Assembly: GCA_004172935.1 (NCBI GenBank)
Contig: SDZD01000046.1
Location: forward strand, 1-52,749
Direction: 5' to 3'
Length of the DNA: 52,749 nt
From: a bacterium
GTDB lineage: Bacteria; Armatimonadota; Abditibacteriia; Abditibacteriales; Abditibacteriaceae
Each line of letters begins with the position of its first letter. Within the stretch, counting starts at the first letter, position 1. Below, piece by piece: positions 32,618 through 41,000 of this stretch. The position numbers and the translations under genes are program-made. The notes under the pieces are model-generated. The model was not told the origin of the DNA, ran no database searches, and saw only the letters and a list, made by a program, of their open reading frames with translations.

Positions 32618-33658
32618 GTGCTTTCGACGCTTCCGGTGACTACACAACCATCCACCTCCCCATCAGAGGGCGAGGCCAAACCTTATCTGTCGGTCATCGT
32701 GCCGGTTTACAACGAAGAAGAAAACGTCGAACTCATGCACCAAAAAATCGAGGAGTCTCTGCGCGAACTCGCACTGCCCTCCGAGATTTTGTTTGTAGAT
32801 GATGGCTCGCGCGACCGCTCCTTCGAACTGCTCGACAAAATCGCCAAAGCCGATTCGCGTGTCAAGGTCATCCGTTTTCGCCGTAACTTCGGCCAGACAG
32901 CCGCGATGACTGCGGGCATGGACGCCGCCAAAGGTGAAATCCTCATCCCCATGGACGCCGACCTGCAAAACGACCCCAAAGACATCCGTCGTCTGCTCGA
33001 CAAAATGGACGAAGGCTACGATGTCGTTTCAGGTTGGCGCAAAAAGCGTCAGGACCATATCTGGCGCAAAATCCCTTCGCGTATGGCCAACGGCCTCATC
33101 TCGCGAGTAACTGGCGTCCAACTCCACGACTACGGCTGTTCGCTCAAAGCCTACCGCGCAGAAATCATCCACGACGTTTCGCTCTACGGCGAAATGCACC
33201 GCTTCATCCCCGCCTACGCCGCGATGGCTGGGGGCCGCGTCACCGAAATCCCCGTCGACCACCATCCGCGCATCCACGGTCAATCCAAATATGGCTTTGG
33301 ACGCATCCAAAAAGTCGCCCTCGACCTCATCGTTGCCCGTTTTATGGGCAAGTTCGGCCAAAAACCGATTTACTACTTCGGCGGCGGTGCCATGCGCGCC
33401 TTCGCGTTGGGGCTTTTCTTGTGGTTTATCGCCTTCATCCAAAAATTATCGCCGCGCATTAACGATATATTAGGCGGTACCTACGAATCCCGACATCTGA
33501 ATTCGAACCCTTTGTTCTACATAGGCATCTTACTCTTTGTCGCTGCGTTGCAACTGCTAATGATGGGCCTCATCGCCGAGATGAATATGCGTATCTACTA
33601 CGAAGCGGGGGGCAAGCCGACCTACATTGTCAAAGAAACCCGCAACCTCAAGGCTTAA
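32618..33658 (+). CDS. GT2 glycosyltransferase, polyprenyl-phosphate type, with two C-terminal TM segments
   Basis: A 346-residue protein with a GTG start (32618), the best fit with the previous stop. A GT-A fold domain: YLSVIVPVYNEEENVELM, EILFVDDGSRDRSFELLD with the nucleotide-binding acidic residues, MTAGMDAAKGEILIPMDADL with the DxD-type motif MDADLQNDP, and the VSGWRKKRQDHIWRKIPSR region. Two hydrophobic helices follow (FALGLFLWFIAFIQKL, FYIGILLFVAALQLLMMGLI). This is the architecture of dolichyl/undecaprenyl-phosphate sugar transferases such as GtrB or ArnC. It would charge a lipid carrier on the cytoplasmic side; the sugar is unknown. Confidence 0.92.
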   Translation: MLSTLPVTTQPSTSPSEGEAKPYLSVIVPVYNEEENVELMHQKIEESLRELALPSEILFVDDGSRDRSFELLDKIAKADSRVKVIRFRRNFGQTAAMTAGMDAAKGEILIPMDADLQNDPKDIRRLLDKMDEGYDVVSGWRKKRQDHIWRKIPSRMANGLISRVTGVQLHDYGCSLKAYRAEIIHDVSLYGEMHRFIPAYAAMAGGRVTEIPVDHHPRIHGQSKYGFGRIQKVALDLIVARFMGKFGQKPIYYFGGGAMRAFALGLFLWFIAFIQKLSPRINDILGGTYESRHLNSNPLFYIGILLFVAALQLLMMGLIAEMNMRIYYEAGGKPTYIVKETRNLKA

Positions 33659-33659
33659 C

Positions 33660-34415
33660 ATGAATCGGTCTTTCCTAATTTTGCCCATCTTGGTGCTAAC
33701 ACCTCTGGTCGCCGCCAATTCTGCTCCTACTGTTACGCCCAAACCCAAAGTAGTGGCACCCGCCGTGAAAGCGCCTGCCGCTATCAAACCTAAAGTCGTG
33801 GCTCCCCCCGCCACTAATGCTAAGGTTCCTCAGGTTAAGCCACCTCGCATCAAGCCCCCGGCAGGTATGGATGACCACGACCATGATCATGGCGCAACGG
33901 GAACTGACCCCAACAAGCCCATCGATCCCGTAGGCGATTCGCTCGATTTCCTCTGGAAACAGTCCGATGTCGCTTTCCACGAAGGCGATTATCCCACCGC
34001 CGTCAAAATCCATCGTGCCATCGTCACCCTCGACCCCACCGACACCGAATCCTTTGGTGTTGGCGCATGGCTATTGTGGAGCATGGAGAAAAAAAGTGAA
34101 GCCCGCGACTTCATTGATCAAGGTCTCGCTTCCAACCCCAACGATGCCGAAATGTGGAATGTAGCCGCCCAGCAGTACGACCTCGAAAAGTCCTTCGCTG
34201 ACGCTAAAACTGCCTATCTCAAATCCGTCGAACTCTCCAAGGGCAAAGCTCCCGAACTCTTGCGCCGCCGTCTGGCGCACTCCGCCGAACACGCGGGCGA
34301 CCTGGCACTCAGCGAACAGACCTGGACCGATCTCGTGCGCGAATTCCCGGCCTCCGATGTCGATAAAAACAACCTCGCGCGAGTGAAAAATCTCCGTAAC
34401 AAACCCGTCGAATAG
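33660..34415 (+). CDS. Secreted TPR protein with Pro/Lys-rich linker and His-rich motif
   Basis: From the ATG at 33660, one base after the glycosyltransferase stop, the protein has 251 residues. It has a signal peptide (MNRSFLILPILVLTPLVAAN), a proline/lysine/valine-rich low-complexity linker (PTVTPKPKVVAPAVKAPAAI...), a histidine/aspartate cluster DDHDHDHG that may bind metal, and three to four tetratricopeptide-like repeats (LWKQSDVAFHEGDYPTAVKI, AEMWNVAAQQYDLEKSFADA). The TPR part suggests a periplasmic scaffold for protein interactions; partners are not evident. It is the last gene of the GH43-GT2 run. Confidence 0.8.
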   Translation: MNRSFLILPILVLTPLVAANSAPTVTPKPKVVAPAVKAPAAIKPKVVAPPATNAKVPQVKPPRIKPPAGMDDHDHDHGATGTDPNKPIDPVGDSLDFLWKQSDVAFHEGDYPTAVKIHRAIVTLDPTDTESFGVGAWLLWSMEKKSEARDFIDQGLASNPNDAEMWNVAAQQYDLEKSFADAKTAYLKSVELSKGKAPELLRRRLAHSAEHAGDLALSEQTWTDLVREFPASDVDKNNLARVKNLRNKPVE

Positions 34416-34474
34416 ACCCAGATATACCTGTAGTTGAACAGCGTGTGTCTAATTTTTGTGTGTGGCAACGAATG

Positions 34475-34501
34475 GAGGGGCGAACCTCGTGTTCGCCCTC
34501 C
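34475..34501. repeat. Dispersed intergenic repeat, GGGGCGAA..TTCGCCC family, copy 3
   Basis: GAGGGGCGAAC-CTC-GTGTTCGCCCTCC: a hairpin-forming inverted repeat (GGGCGAAC with GTTCGCCC). It matches the core of the copies at 231-266 and 9112-9149 but lacks their AAACAGTTCC end. Confidence 0.7.
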
Positions 34502-34585
34502 ATTGTTAGCCCAGATGTTCGCGAGGCACACTTGTCCCTTGCATCCGTTTAAATCACACATTCCCAAAGCGGATAAATTCAAAGA

Positions 34586-35851
34586 GTGAAAATCGCGATT
34601 ATCGGTGGTGGCCCAATTGGAGTCGAAGCCGCTTTGTATGGCGCTCTGGCGGGGCAGGATGTCATGCTGTTCGAGCGCGGACGTATCGGTGAGAACTTGC
34701 GTTCGTGGGGACATGTGCGCCTCTTCACCAAATGGGAGCGCAATCGCTCACCATTGTCGCTACGCCTACTTTCCGAGCGAGGCGACTCGCTCGCTGCTGC
34801 CGAAGTTTGTCCCACAGGCGATGAACTCGCCGATTACCTGCAACGCATCATCTCGCTCCCGGCCCTGCGTAGCCACATCGTTCCTCAATGCGAGATCATG
34901 TCCATCACCCGCGACTGCACCCTCAAATCCGATTTCTGGAACGATGCCCGCCGCGCTCGTAGCCCCTTTCGCTTGGTTACCAAAGGCATCGGCGGCGAGC
35001 GAGTGCGCTACTTCGACGCCGTAATCGACGCCTCAGGTGTCTATACCTCGCCCAATTTCGCGGGTAGTGGAGGTGCCCCCTGCCCCGGCGAATCTTCCCT
35101 CAAAAATTCCATCGACTACGCCATTCCCGATGTATCGGGCCGCGACAAAAACCGTTTCTGGAATAAACACGCCCTCATCGTTGGCGCGGGCCACTCGGCG
35201 GCCTCAACCCTGTTGGCCATCGCCGACCTGATGCAGCAATCGAGCAAAACCCGCGTCACATGGGTAGTCCGCCGTAATTCCGCCTCTACTGGCGAAATCT
35301 ACCGCCTCGACCCCAACGACATCGCCAGCGGGCGCCGCAAATTAGGCGAACGCGCAAACCTCTTGGCGAAACATCCGCAAGTCGATTTGCGTTTGCAAAC
35401 CCAGGTGCAAAGCATCGAAAAACACGCGGGCCGCTTCGTAGTTCGCCTCAGCGATAACACCTCTGTCGATTGCGATACCATCTGCGCCCACACTGGTTTC
35501 CGTCCCGACGAAACCCTGTGGCGCGAACTGCAAATCGCCCCTCATCCCGCGACAGGCGCCCCCGCATGGCAACTGGCCGACTACCTCAATGCAGCCAATG
35601 CTAAAGCCGGAGTTGGCCTTTCCACGGGCTATGCCGAAAAGCTGGAAGAATTCCAACGCCCCGAAAACATCGCCGACCTCGACTCTCGCGACCTACTGCG
35701 CCTCCCCGAACCCAACTTCGTTGTCTTGGGCATCAAATCATATGGTCGCGATGCCGGATTCCTCATGCAGAATGGTTTTCGCCAGGTCCGCGATGCCTAC
35801 CAACTGCTACTAAACGATTACTCCCTCGACCTCTACGGCCCCGATTTCTAA
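34586..35851 (+). CDS. FAD-dependent pyridine-nucleotide oxidoreductase-like protein
   Basis: A 421-residue flavoprotein with GTG start. It has two Rossmann sites: FAD binding at the N-terminus (MKIAIIGGGPIGVEAALYGA) and an NAD(P)-binding motif near the middle (KHALIVGAGHSAASTLLAIA). A conserved RLFTKWERN segment and CDTICAHTGFRPDE, LPEPNFVVLGIKSYGRDAGFLM near the end are those of flavoprotein monooxygenase/disulfide-reductase relatives, but there is no redox CxxC. The substrate is unknown. Its third-base composition fits the neighbourhood. No Shine-Dalgarno; a GATAAAT box about 15 bases before the GTG would allow leaderless transcription. A strong terminator follows at 35860. Confidence 0.85.
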   Translation: MKIAIIGGGPIGVEAALYGALAGQDVMLFERGRIGENLRSWGHVRLFTKWERNRSPLSLRLLSERGDSLAAAEVCPTGDELADYLQRIISLPALRSHIVPQCEIMSITRDCTLKSDFWNDARRARSPFRLVTKGIGGERVRYFDAVIDASGVYTSPNFAGSGGAPCPGESSLKNSIDYAIPDVSGRDKNRFWNKHALIVGAGHSAASTLLAIADLMQQSSKTRVTWVVRRNSASTGEIYRLDPNDIASGRRKLGERANLLAKHPQVDLRLQTQVQSIEKHAGRFVVRLSDNTSVDCDTICAHTGFRPDETLWRELQIAPHPATGAPAWQLADYLNAANAKAGVGLSTGYAEKLEEFQRPENIADLDSRDLLRLPEPNFVVLGIKSYGRDAGFLMQNGFRQVRDAYQLLLNDYSLDLYGPDF

Positions 35852-35859
35852 GCCCCACC

Positions 35860-35899
35860 AACCACAAAAGGCACCCCGTTTGGGGTGCCTTTTGTGGTT
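35860..35899 (+). terminator. Intrinsic terminator after the flavoprotein gene
   Basis: AACCACAAAAGGCACCCC (35860-35877), loop GTTT, and the exact complement (35882-35899): an 18-bp perfect stem. It starts nine bases after the stop codon. The stem itself includes CCTTTTG rather than being followed by a long T-run. Confidence 0.78.
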
Positions 35900-35958
35900 A
35901 TGTAAACCAGCATTGGGTAATCTCGGAACTATGAGAAATACGTGCCTGCTGCGCCACT

Positions 35959-36002
35959 CTGTGAGTGGTCCCTCTCCATTTATGGGGAGGTTAGGAGGGG
36001 CC
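35959..36002. repeat. Dispersed repeat GTGAGTGGTCCCTCTC..GGGGAGGTTAG, copy 2
   Basis: GTGAGTGGTCCCTCTCCATT followed by TATGGGGAGGTTAGGAGGGG: matches the copy at 1701-1746 over both flanks. Downstream, AGCTAAAAGC occurs twice within 24 bases (about 36105-36128), a separate small direct repeat. Confidence 0.65.
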
Positions 36003-36131
36003 AAAAACGCCAGTTTGCCGCGCCTCGATAGATTGCCCCACTCCCACTTGCGGGGAAGTATCCGGTGGAGTCAAGCGAGAGAATATCACGCATACGAGGC
36101 TAATAGCTAAAAGCCAACAGCTAAAAGCTTT

Positions 36132-37397
36132 TCATTCACTCCTTCCCAACTTCACTACATTCCCTTTCTCGCGTGGTATCGCCACGAAATGATACGCCGA
36201 CCTTAACTCGCTCGGACTCGGTTTCGGAGCATCTGCCGCACGTGGAATCAACCGATAAGAAACCAGCGTCTCATCATTTTGCCGAGTTGCCCCGGTGATC
36301 TCCACCGCTTGCGCGTGCGGTGCCGTCACTAGCGCCACCACCTCGCGCGTCCAATCCACTTTCGGCAGCGGTGTCCCCTTGCCGCTTTCCGCCCAAACCA
36401 TCGCCCAATCTGCGTCACTTTCGATGACTTTAGCCTGACCTAACCTGATGGTGGAATCGAAACCGCGTGCCAGCGTCCGCCCCTTCAAATTGATGGCGGT
36501 GTTCTTCGCATAGCGCGTCCCTGCCGATTGAGCCGCGCTCTGCGCGCCACACGAAAGGATGTAATCGAGATTGTTCTCGCCGCTAATCGACCCCGCTCTA
36601 CCGCTCACCTTCGCTAAGCCAAGCGCCGCCAACCGGGCGCCTCCTTCGCGCCACCGACTCTTGGCCCCTGCCGCCAGTTCATAGCGGCGGCTTCCCTCGC
36701 TCAGCGTGTAGCGCTTCTCCCCCTTGTTCTCGTATTGGCTCAAATACGCCAGATAATCGAAGCGACCTTCCGTGCGAGTCGCGATTTCCTGCCAGATTTG
36801 CGCGCCACCTTCATCGTCGATGCCAGAGCAACCGATGGTATTGATCGAAATACGCTTCGATTGTGCGGCCACGATCTCTTTCTTCCAGTCGTAATCATCG
36901 GCGTAAAAGTGTGGCGGCGCATCTCCGATAACGAAAATCAGCCGCTCTACCCCTGGCGCCATGTCCCACTCCATCTCGGAAACCGATACATGCAGTGCTT
37001 CGTTCACGCTCTCCGGTGTATCGCCTCCACCACTGGCCTCGGCATTGGCGATGTTCTTCTGCGTCACCGCAACATCTCGCGTGAAATCGAACTTCTTCGT
37101 CACGTAAGAATCGCCCCGATCTTTATAAAGCACGATGCCAAAGCGCACATCCGGTTTGGGTGTTCCCTGCGCAATCCGCCCCACCAATTCGCGCAGTCGT
37201 TCCTTTACCACGGCAATCTCGTCTCCCATGCTGCCCGTTGTGTCGAGGCAAATCACCACATCAAGGCGCACTTTGCGAGTTCCGTTTTGTTCGCGCACCT
37301 GAAGCCCCGAACGCCCCGGTGTCTGGGCGAAAGTCGGTGTGTGAAGGCACAGCCCCATTAACAGCGAGGCAATAGCGATTGTTAATTGATTTTTCAT
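36132..37397 (-). CDS. Exported von Willebrand factor A domain protein
   Basis: From MKNQLTIAIASLLMGLCLHT (ATG at 37397, preceded by GAGGAAAATA) the protein has 421 residues with a signal peptide. The VWA domain (about 45-235) has the MIDAS motif DTTGSMGDE near its start and VERLIFVIGDAPPHFYADD. The C-terminal ~160 residues include DYILSCGAQSAAQSAGTRYA and an AVEITGATRQNDETLVSYRL segment with no known domain. It lies 16 bases after the VIT-VWA gene on the same strand, so they should be co-transcribed. Metal-dependent adhesion or regulatory binding is the family inference. Confidence 0.9.
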   Translation of the reverse strand: MKNQLTIAIASLLMGLCLHTPTFAQTPGRSGLQVREQNGTRKVRLDVVICLDTTGSMGDEIAVVKERLRELVGRIAQGTPKPDVRFGIVLYKDRGDSYVTKKFDFTRDVAVTQKNIANAEASGGGDTPESVNEALHVSVSEMEWDMAPGVERLIFVIGDAPPHFYADDYDWKKEIVAAQSKRISINTIGCSGIDDEGGAQIWQEIATRTEGRFDYLAYLSQYENKGEKRYTLSEGSRRYELAAGAKSRWREGGARLAALGLAKVSGRAGSISGENNLDYILSCGAQSAAQSAGTRYAKNTAINLKGRTLARGFDSTIRLGQAKVIESDADWAMVWAESGKGTPLPKVDWTREVVALVTAPHAQAVEITGATRQNDETLVSYRLIPRAADAPKPSPSELRSAYHFVAIPREKGNVVKLGRSE

Positions 37398-37413
37398 TAT
37401 TTTCCTCGGAATT

Positions 37414-39918
37414 TCAGCGGCTCTCATCCACCACCAACACGGTGCGGTTATGGGCATGGTCGGTCAAAATCACCTGTACCCGACGTGCCCCCGCCCAGTT
37501 CTGCGGGACTTTCACGGCGCCTGTCCAGCCGTTGCCGTCGCGCTTCAATTCGCGCTTTTCGCCCCAGGGAGCCAGCACGATAGCGCGGTCAATCGTCTCA
37601 TCGCTCTCCACCGCGATCTGCCAACTCTTCGCGTCGCTCCGCAATGCCCCAATGCCCTTGGGGGCACGGTTATCCACCGTAAATCGCAGTGCCGCTTGCC
37701 GCCGCGCACCATCGCGACCAACGATAACCACCTTCATGCGGTAAAACCCATCCGGCGCATAAGTCGGAATATCGAAATGTGCTTCCCAGTCGCCGCTTTT
37801 CCCGGCTTTAGCCAGATTCTTTACGCTACCGTCTGGCAGAATCGCTACTACTTTGGCCGCATCTGGCGCCGCCACTCGCAGCAACGGGTCGCCAGCGGCT
37901 CCGGTAAAGTCGCCGCTCGAAGTCGCCGCAAAGTTGTTCTTGCTGGCACGCGCATCCGCGCTCGATTCCTCGGTGTAAGGCGTCCCCGTTGCAGTTGTCC
38001 CCGCAGGCTTATTCGCCGGAATTGTTACCGTCTTTGGCGGAACTTTAACTGGTGCTTTGGGCGTATTATCAACCGCCACAAACGATGTGAAAGGCGTCAG
38101 TAACTCGAAGTCGAGGCCCAACTTCTCAACTTTTTTCTTCAAAGCCGGATTGAATTTGTCGTATTGCAATCCCACTAAATCCTGTGATAGCACATCCGCC
38201 ACATTCGACTTCGCCCACAACGAGCCAATCGCCTCGTTCTGCCCTACCTTCGGGTTCGATAGCGTTATCTTCCGCTCATAAGGCCCACTCGCCGTGCGCC
38301 CGCGAATCGTCAATACCCCATTAGCTGGCCCTGTAAAGCGTCCCGAAATCGTTAGTGGCCGCGCCGCGAATAAATCCGGTAGCGCCTTCGGAAACACATC
38401 GGCCACTGGAATTGTCCCCCAATCCAGCGAAATATCCGTCAAAACCGGAGCATCCACTTCCTTGGTGAAGCGGTCAGCCACTTTGTCGATTTCCTTGGGG
38501 TTCGTCACGTAGTCGCTTTCTCCTCGTCCGGCCAACGCCAAGCCATCCAGCAAATAGCGGTTAACTGCGCTGCCGACTCCAAACGACCACACTCGCGTCG
38601 TCTTCGCGTGCGCTTTCGCCGCCGCGATAATTTCCATATCGTTGTCTACGTACCCATCGGTCAAAAACGTCACGATACGCAGCCGTTTTCCGTCGGTTGG
38701 CGCATCCAGCGCCGCCTTCACCACGGGCAACATATCTGTCGGCCCCCTCGAATCCAGAGTTGCGAGATAGCGCTTGGCGAGCGCGATATTATCCGCCGTC
38801 GGCGCCACGGGCTTGTCAAATACCGCCTCTGGGCCAAACGAAAACGACCACAAATTAAAAGTGTCTCCCGTGTGCAGAGAGTCGAGCTGTTTCTCAATCA
38901 GCTTTTTCGCCGACTCCAGAGGCGAACCATCCATCGAACCACTGCGATCTAATACCCATATCAATTCTTTGGGCCGCATCTGCGCGCTTTCCACGCGCGC
39001 CGGAGGTTGAAGCGACAGCGAGAAAAACGTCCCCAATCCATCCCGATGTGTAACCAGTGCCTCCGAAATCTGCTCCGTCGAAGTCCGATAGTGCAGCACG
39101 AAATCGCGGTTGGGTAGGGTGCTTCCCTCTTTCAAATCCACATGAGCCTCACCGCCACTTTGCTCTGTGACCTCAATTTCATGCGACGGGCTTTCTACTG
39201 CTTGCAGCGGCAACCCCGCATTAATGCGAATATCGAAACTCACGCTCCCTGGTGCCAGCGCGGCTTCCCCGCCACCATTTTCAGCGGGCGTGGTCGTCGT
39301 GGTCTGCCCATCTGTAGGCGGCGCATAGCGCGGCCCAACAGTCAGGGGAAAGTTCCATTCGTAATCTCCATCACGCCATGCGACGGTCTGCGAGTACGAA
39401 ATCTCAACCGTAATTTTCTGCCCCGGCGTGATGTTCGCCACTTTCTGCGAAAACGAATTGGGCCGCTTCTGGTCGAGTAGCGCTGCCACTTTTCCGGCCC
39501 TCTTCGCCGCTTCATAAATCTGCGACGCCTTTTCCTTAGTCTGAATCTGTCCCACGATTCGCCGATTCCCAACCTGAAGCGTCAACCCATTAACCGCCGC
39601 ATTCTCTGGCAATGCAAACGTATAAACCGCCTCAATCGGCACGTCATAGGGGTTTCCAAACACTTGCTTCACCACTGTCTGTCCCATTTGTGGTCCAAGC
39701 TGTGCGGAAACATCGGTCTTCTCCAGTGGACAAACACCCAGTCGCGTCCCCTCTTTATCACGCGCCAAAAGCTGCGAACCGGGTAAATCATCAACCGAAG
39801 CCGTAACAGGTGTGGTCGTCGTATCTTGAGCGTGAGCACTGGGCACTGTTCCCCAGCGCCCAACCGACCCCATTACCAACAACCCACCAAGCAGGAACCA
39901 CTTCTGTGTGTTCGTCAT
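37414..39918 (-). CDS. VIT and VWA domain protein, exported
   Basis: 834 residues from MTNTQKWFLLGGLLVMGSVG (ATG at 39918), signal peptide ending near AHAQ. Residues ~55-180 form a VIT domain (VSAQLGPQMGQTVVKQVFGN, IEAVYTFALPENAAVNGLTL); the VWA domain (about 305-490) has the MIDAS DRSGSMDGSPLESAKK and a TFLTDGYVDND strand. The later LGLDFELLTPFTSFVAVDNT is the conserved end of bacterial inter-alpha-trypsin-inhibitor-like proteins. A long C-terminal part (about 600-834) has proline/threonine-rich linker and beta-sandwich-like strands (FYRMKVVIVGRDGARRQAAL). Probably an extracytoplasmic, metal-dependent binding protein; ligand unknown. Confidence 0.92.
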   Translation of the reverse strand: MTNTQKWFLLGGLLVMGSVGRWGTVPSAHAQDTTTTPVTASVDDLPGSQLLARDKEGTRLGVCPLEKTDVSAQLGPQMGQTVVKQVFGNPYDVPIEAVYTFALPENAAVNGLTLQVGNRRIVGQIQTKEKASQIYEAAKRAGKVAALLDQKRPNSFSQKVANITPGQKITVEISYSQTVAWRDGDYEWNFPLTVGPRYAPPTDGQTTTTTPAENGGGEAALAPGSVSFDIRINAGLPLQAVESPSHEIEVTEQSGGEAHVDLKEGSTLPNRDFVLHYRTSTEQISEALVTHRDGLGTFFSLSLQPPARVESAQMRPKELIWVLDRSGSMDGSPLESAKKLIEKQLDSLHTGDTFNLWSFSFGPEAVFDKPVAPTADNIALAKRYLATLDSRGPTDMLPVVKAALDAPTDGKRLRIVTFLTDGYVDNDMEIIAAAKAHAKTTRVWSFGVGSAVNRYLLDGLALAGRGESDYVTNPKEIDKVADRFTKEVDAPVLTDISLDWGTIPVADVFPKALPDLFAARPLTISGRFTGPANGVLTIRGRTASGPYERKITLSNPKVGQNEAIGSLWAKSNVADVLSQDLVGLQYDKFNPALKKKVEKLGLDFELLTPFTSFVAVDNTPKAPVKVPPKTVTIPANKPAGTTATGTPYTEESSADARASKNNFAATSSGDFTGAAGDPLLRVAAPDAAKVVAILPDGSVKNLAKAGKSGDWEAHFDIPTYAPDGFYRMKVVIVGRDGARRQAALRFTVDNRAPKGIGALRSDAKSWQIAVESDETIDRAIVLAPWGEKRELKRDGNGWTGAVKVPQNWAGARRVQVILTDHAHNRTVLVVDESR

Positions 39919-39998
39919 GGAGCCAAGTCTATTCACATAAGATGTTAATATCAATATAAGATCGAGAAATATTTTTACCCAATCTTCACACAAAAAAG

Positions 39999-40028
39999 GG
40001 GGAGGGCATATTTTGTCATGCCCTCCCC
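39999..40028 (-). terminator. Intrinsic terminator of the 286-residue secreted-protein gene
   Basis: GGGGAGGGCAT (39999-40009) pairs with ATGCCCTCCCC (40018-40028) around an eight-base loop; the A-run at 39992-39997 is a T-run on the minus strand. Confidence 0.82.
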
Positions 40029-40068
40029 TCTCTAAAATCCCTCTGCGCTCTAACGTGGGGGAATTCAA

Positions 40069-40929
40069 TTACCGGATCGTCTCAAACGTGCGGCGAGGAA
40101 CTATACGCCGAGCAGGCGTTACCGAAATATTCCCCTCTAATTTCCACTTGCCCTCGTTGTTCCACTGCTTCTCGATTGGAATACCTGCTGTCCCAACATT
40201 CTTCAAGTCGCTGGTCGAAAACAGGAAGACTTCGCTGCCGATCTGGTCATCCATGTTGCCCGCGCCAAGCAACCACGAACCAACCGTTACCTTATCTTTG
40301 ATAGCCTTTTTCACTGCTGCCCCGATGCGCGACTTCATATCTTTGATGTCCTGTTCGGTTGGCGAGCGCTTGGCGATGCCCAGCGTCGGAATCAAGCGAT
40401 TCAGCTCTTCCTCGACGGCATGATTCAATGCCAGATGCCCACTCGCAACAGCGCTATTGGGCGTGTTGTCTTCTTCCATCAGTACCACGATACAGCCCAT
40501 CGCCGCCGCCGTGTTGGTCATACCCGCGATGGGTTGGCTCAAAGGCAATGGAACGAGGCGTGTGCGATAATCGGCTCCCAGTGACGCGGGGATGTTAATT
40601 ACTTCGCCGTCATCCACATCATGGTTCGGCAGGTTTTCGTGGTTACCAAAGGTCGTCTTGATTTGTGCTCGACCATCCAGTTGAAATGCGGAATTGACAA
40701 CGCATTTCTCTCCGTCAATTTTGAAGAAAACCGCCCATAAATACGGCTCTGCGCTCCCAATTCCATCCCCTTCATCAATGCATTTAATCCGCTGCAATTG
40801 CATCCGAACATCCAGAGTCGGCTCCTGCGCCGAAGCGGGCTGCGCCAAAGTCAGACCCAGGCCAAAAGCTCCTAAAAATCCCAACACTGCACCGATCTGG
40901 CGGTACGATTTGATCTGCAAATTTTTCAT
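40069..40929 (-). CDS. Exported protein of unknown function
   Basis: A 286-residue protein with signal peptide (QIGAVLGFLGAFGLGLTLAQ, PASAQ). The segment RIKCIDEGDGIGSAEPYLWA with VFFKIDG resembles a conserved beta-rich acidic motif I have seen in uncharacterised secreted proteins but cannot name; it may bind calcium. A helical middle part (LALNHAVEEELNRLIPTLGI) and a basic C-terminus (VTPARRIVPRRTF) follow. It is upstream of the VIT-VWA gene on the same strand but has its own terminator, so it is a separate unit. Confidence 0.75.
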   Translation of the reverse strand: MKNLQIKSYRQIGAVLGFLGAFGLGLTLAQPASAQEPTLDVRMQLQRIKCIDEGDGIGSAEPYLWAVFFKIDGEKCVVNSAFQLDGRAQIKTTFGNHENLPNHDVDDGEVINIPASLGADYRTRLVPLPLSQPIAGMTNTAAAMGCIVVLMEEDNTPNSAVASGHLALNHAVEEELNRLIPTLGIAKRSPTEQDIKDMKSRIGAAVKKAIKDKVTVGSWLLGAGNMDDQIGSEVFLFSTSDLKNVGTAGIPIEKQWNNEGKWKLEGNISVTPARRIVPRRTFETIR

Positions 40930-41000
40930 AACAATGTGTAATCCTACGCCGTTGATTACGCAAATATAACAGCATTGTTCAATCTTTTGTTGGGTGCTTT

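Noticed and set aside
36105..36128. Direct repeat of AGCTAAAAGC
   Set aside because: Two copies only, in a short AT-rich spacer; likely a slippage duplication, not a functional array.
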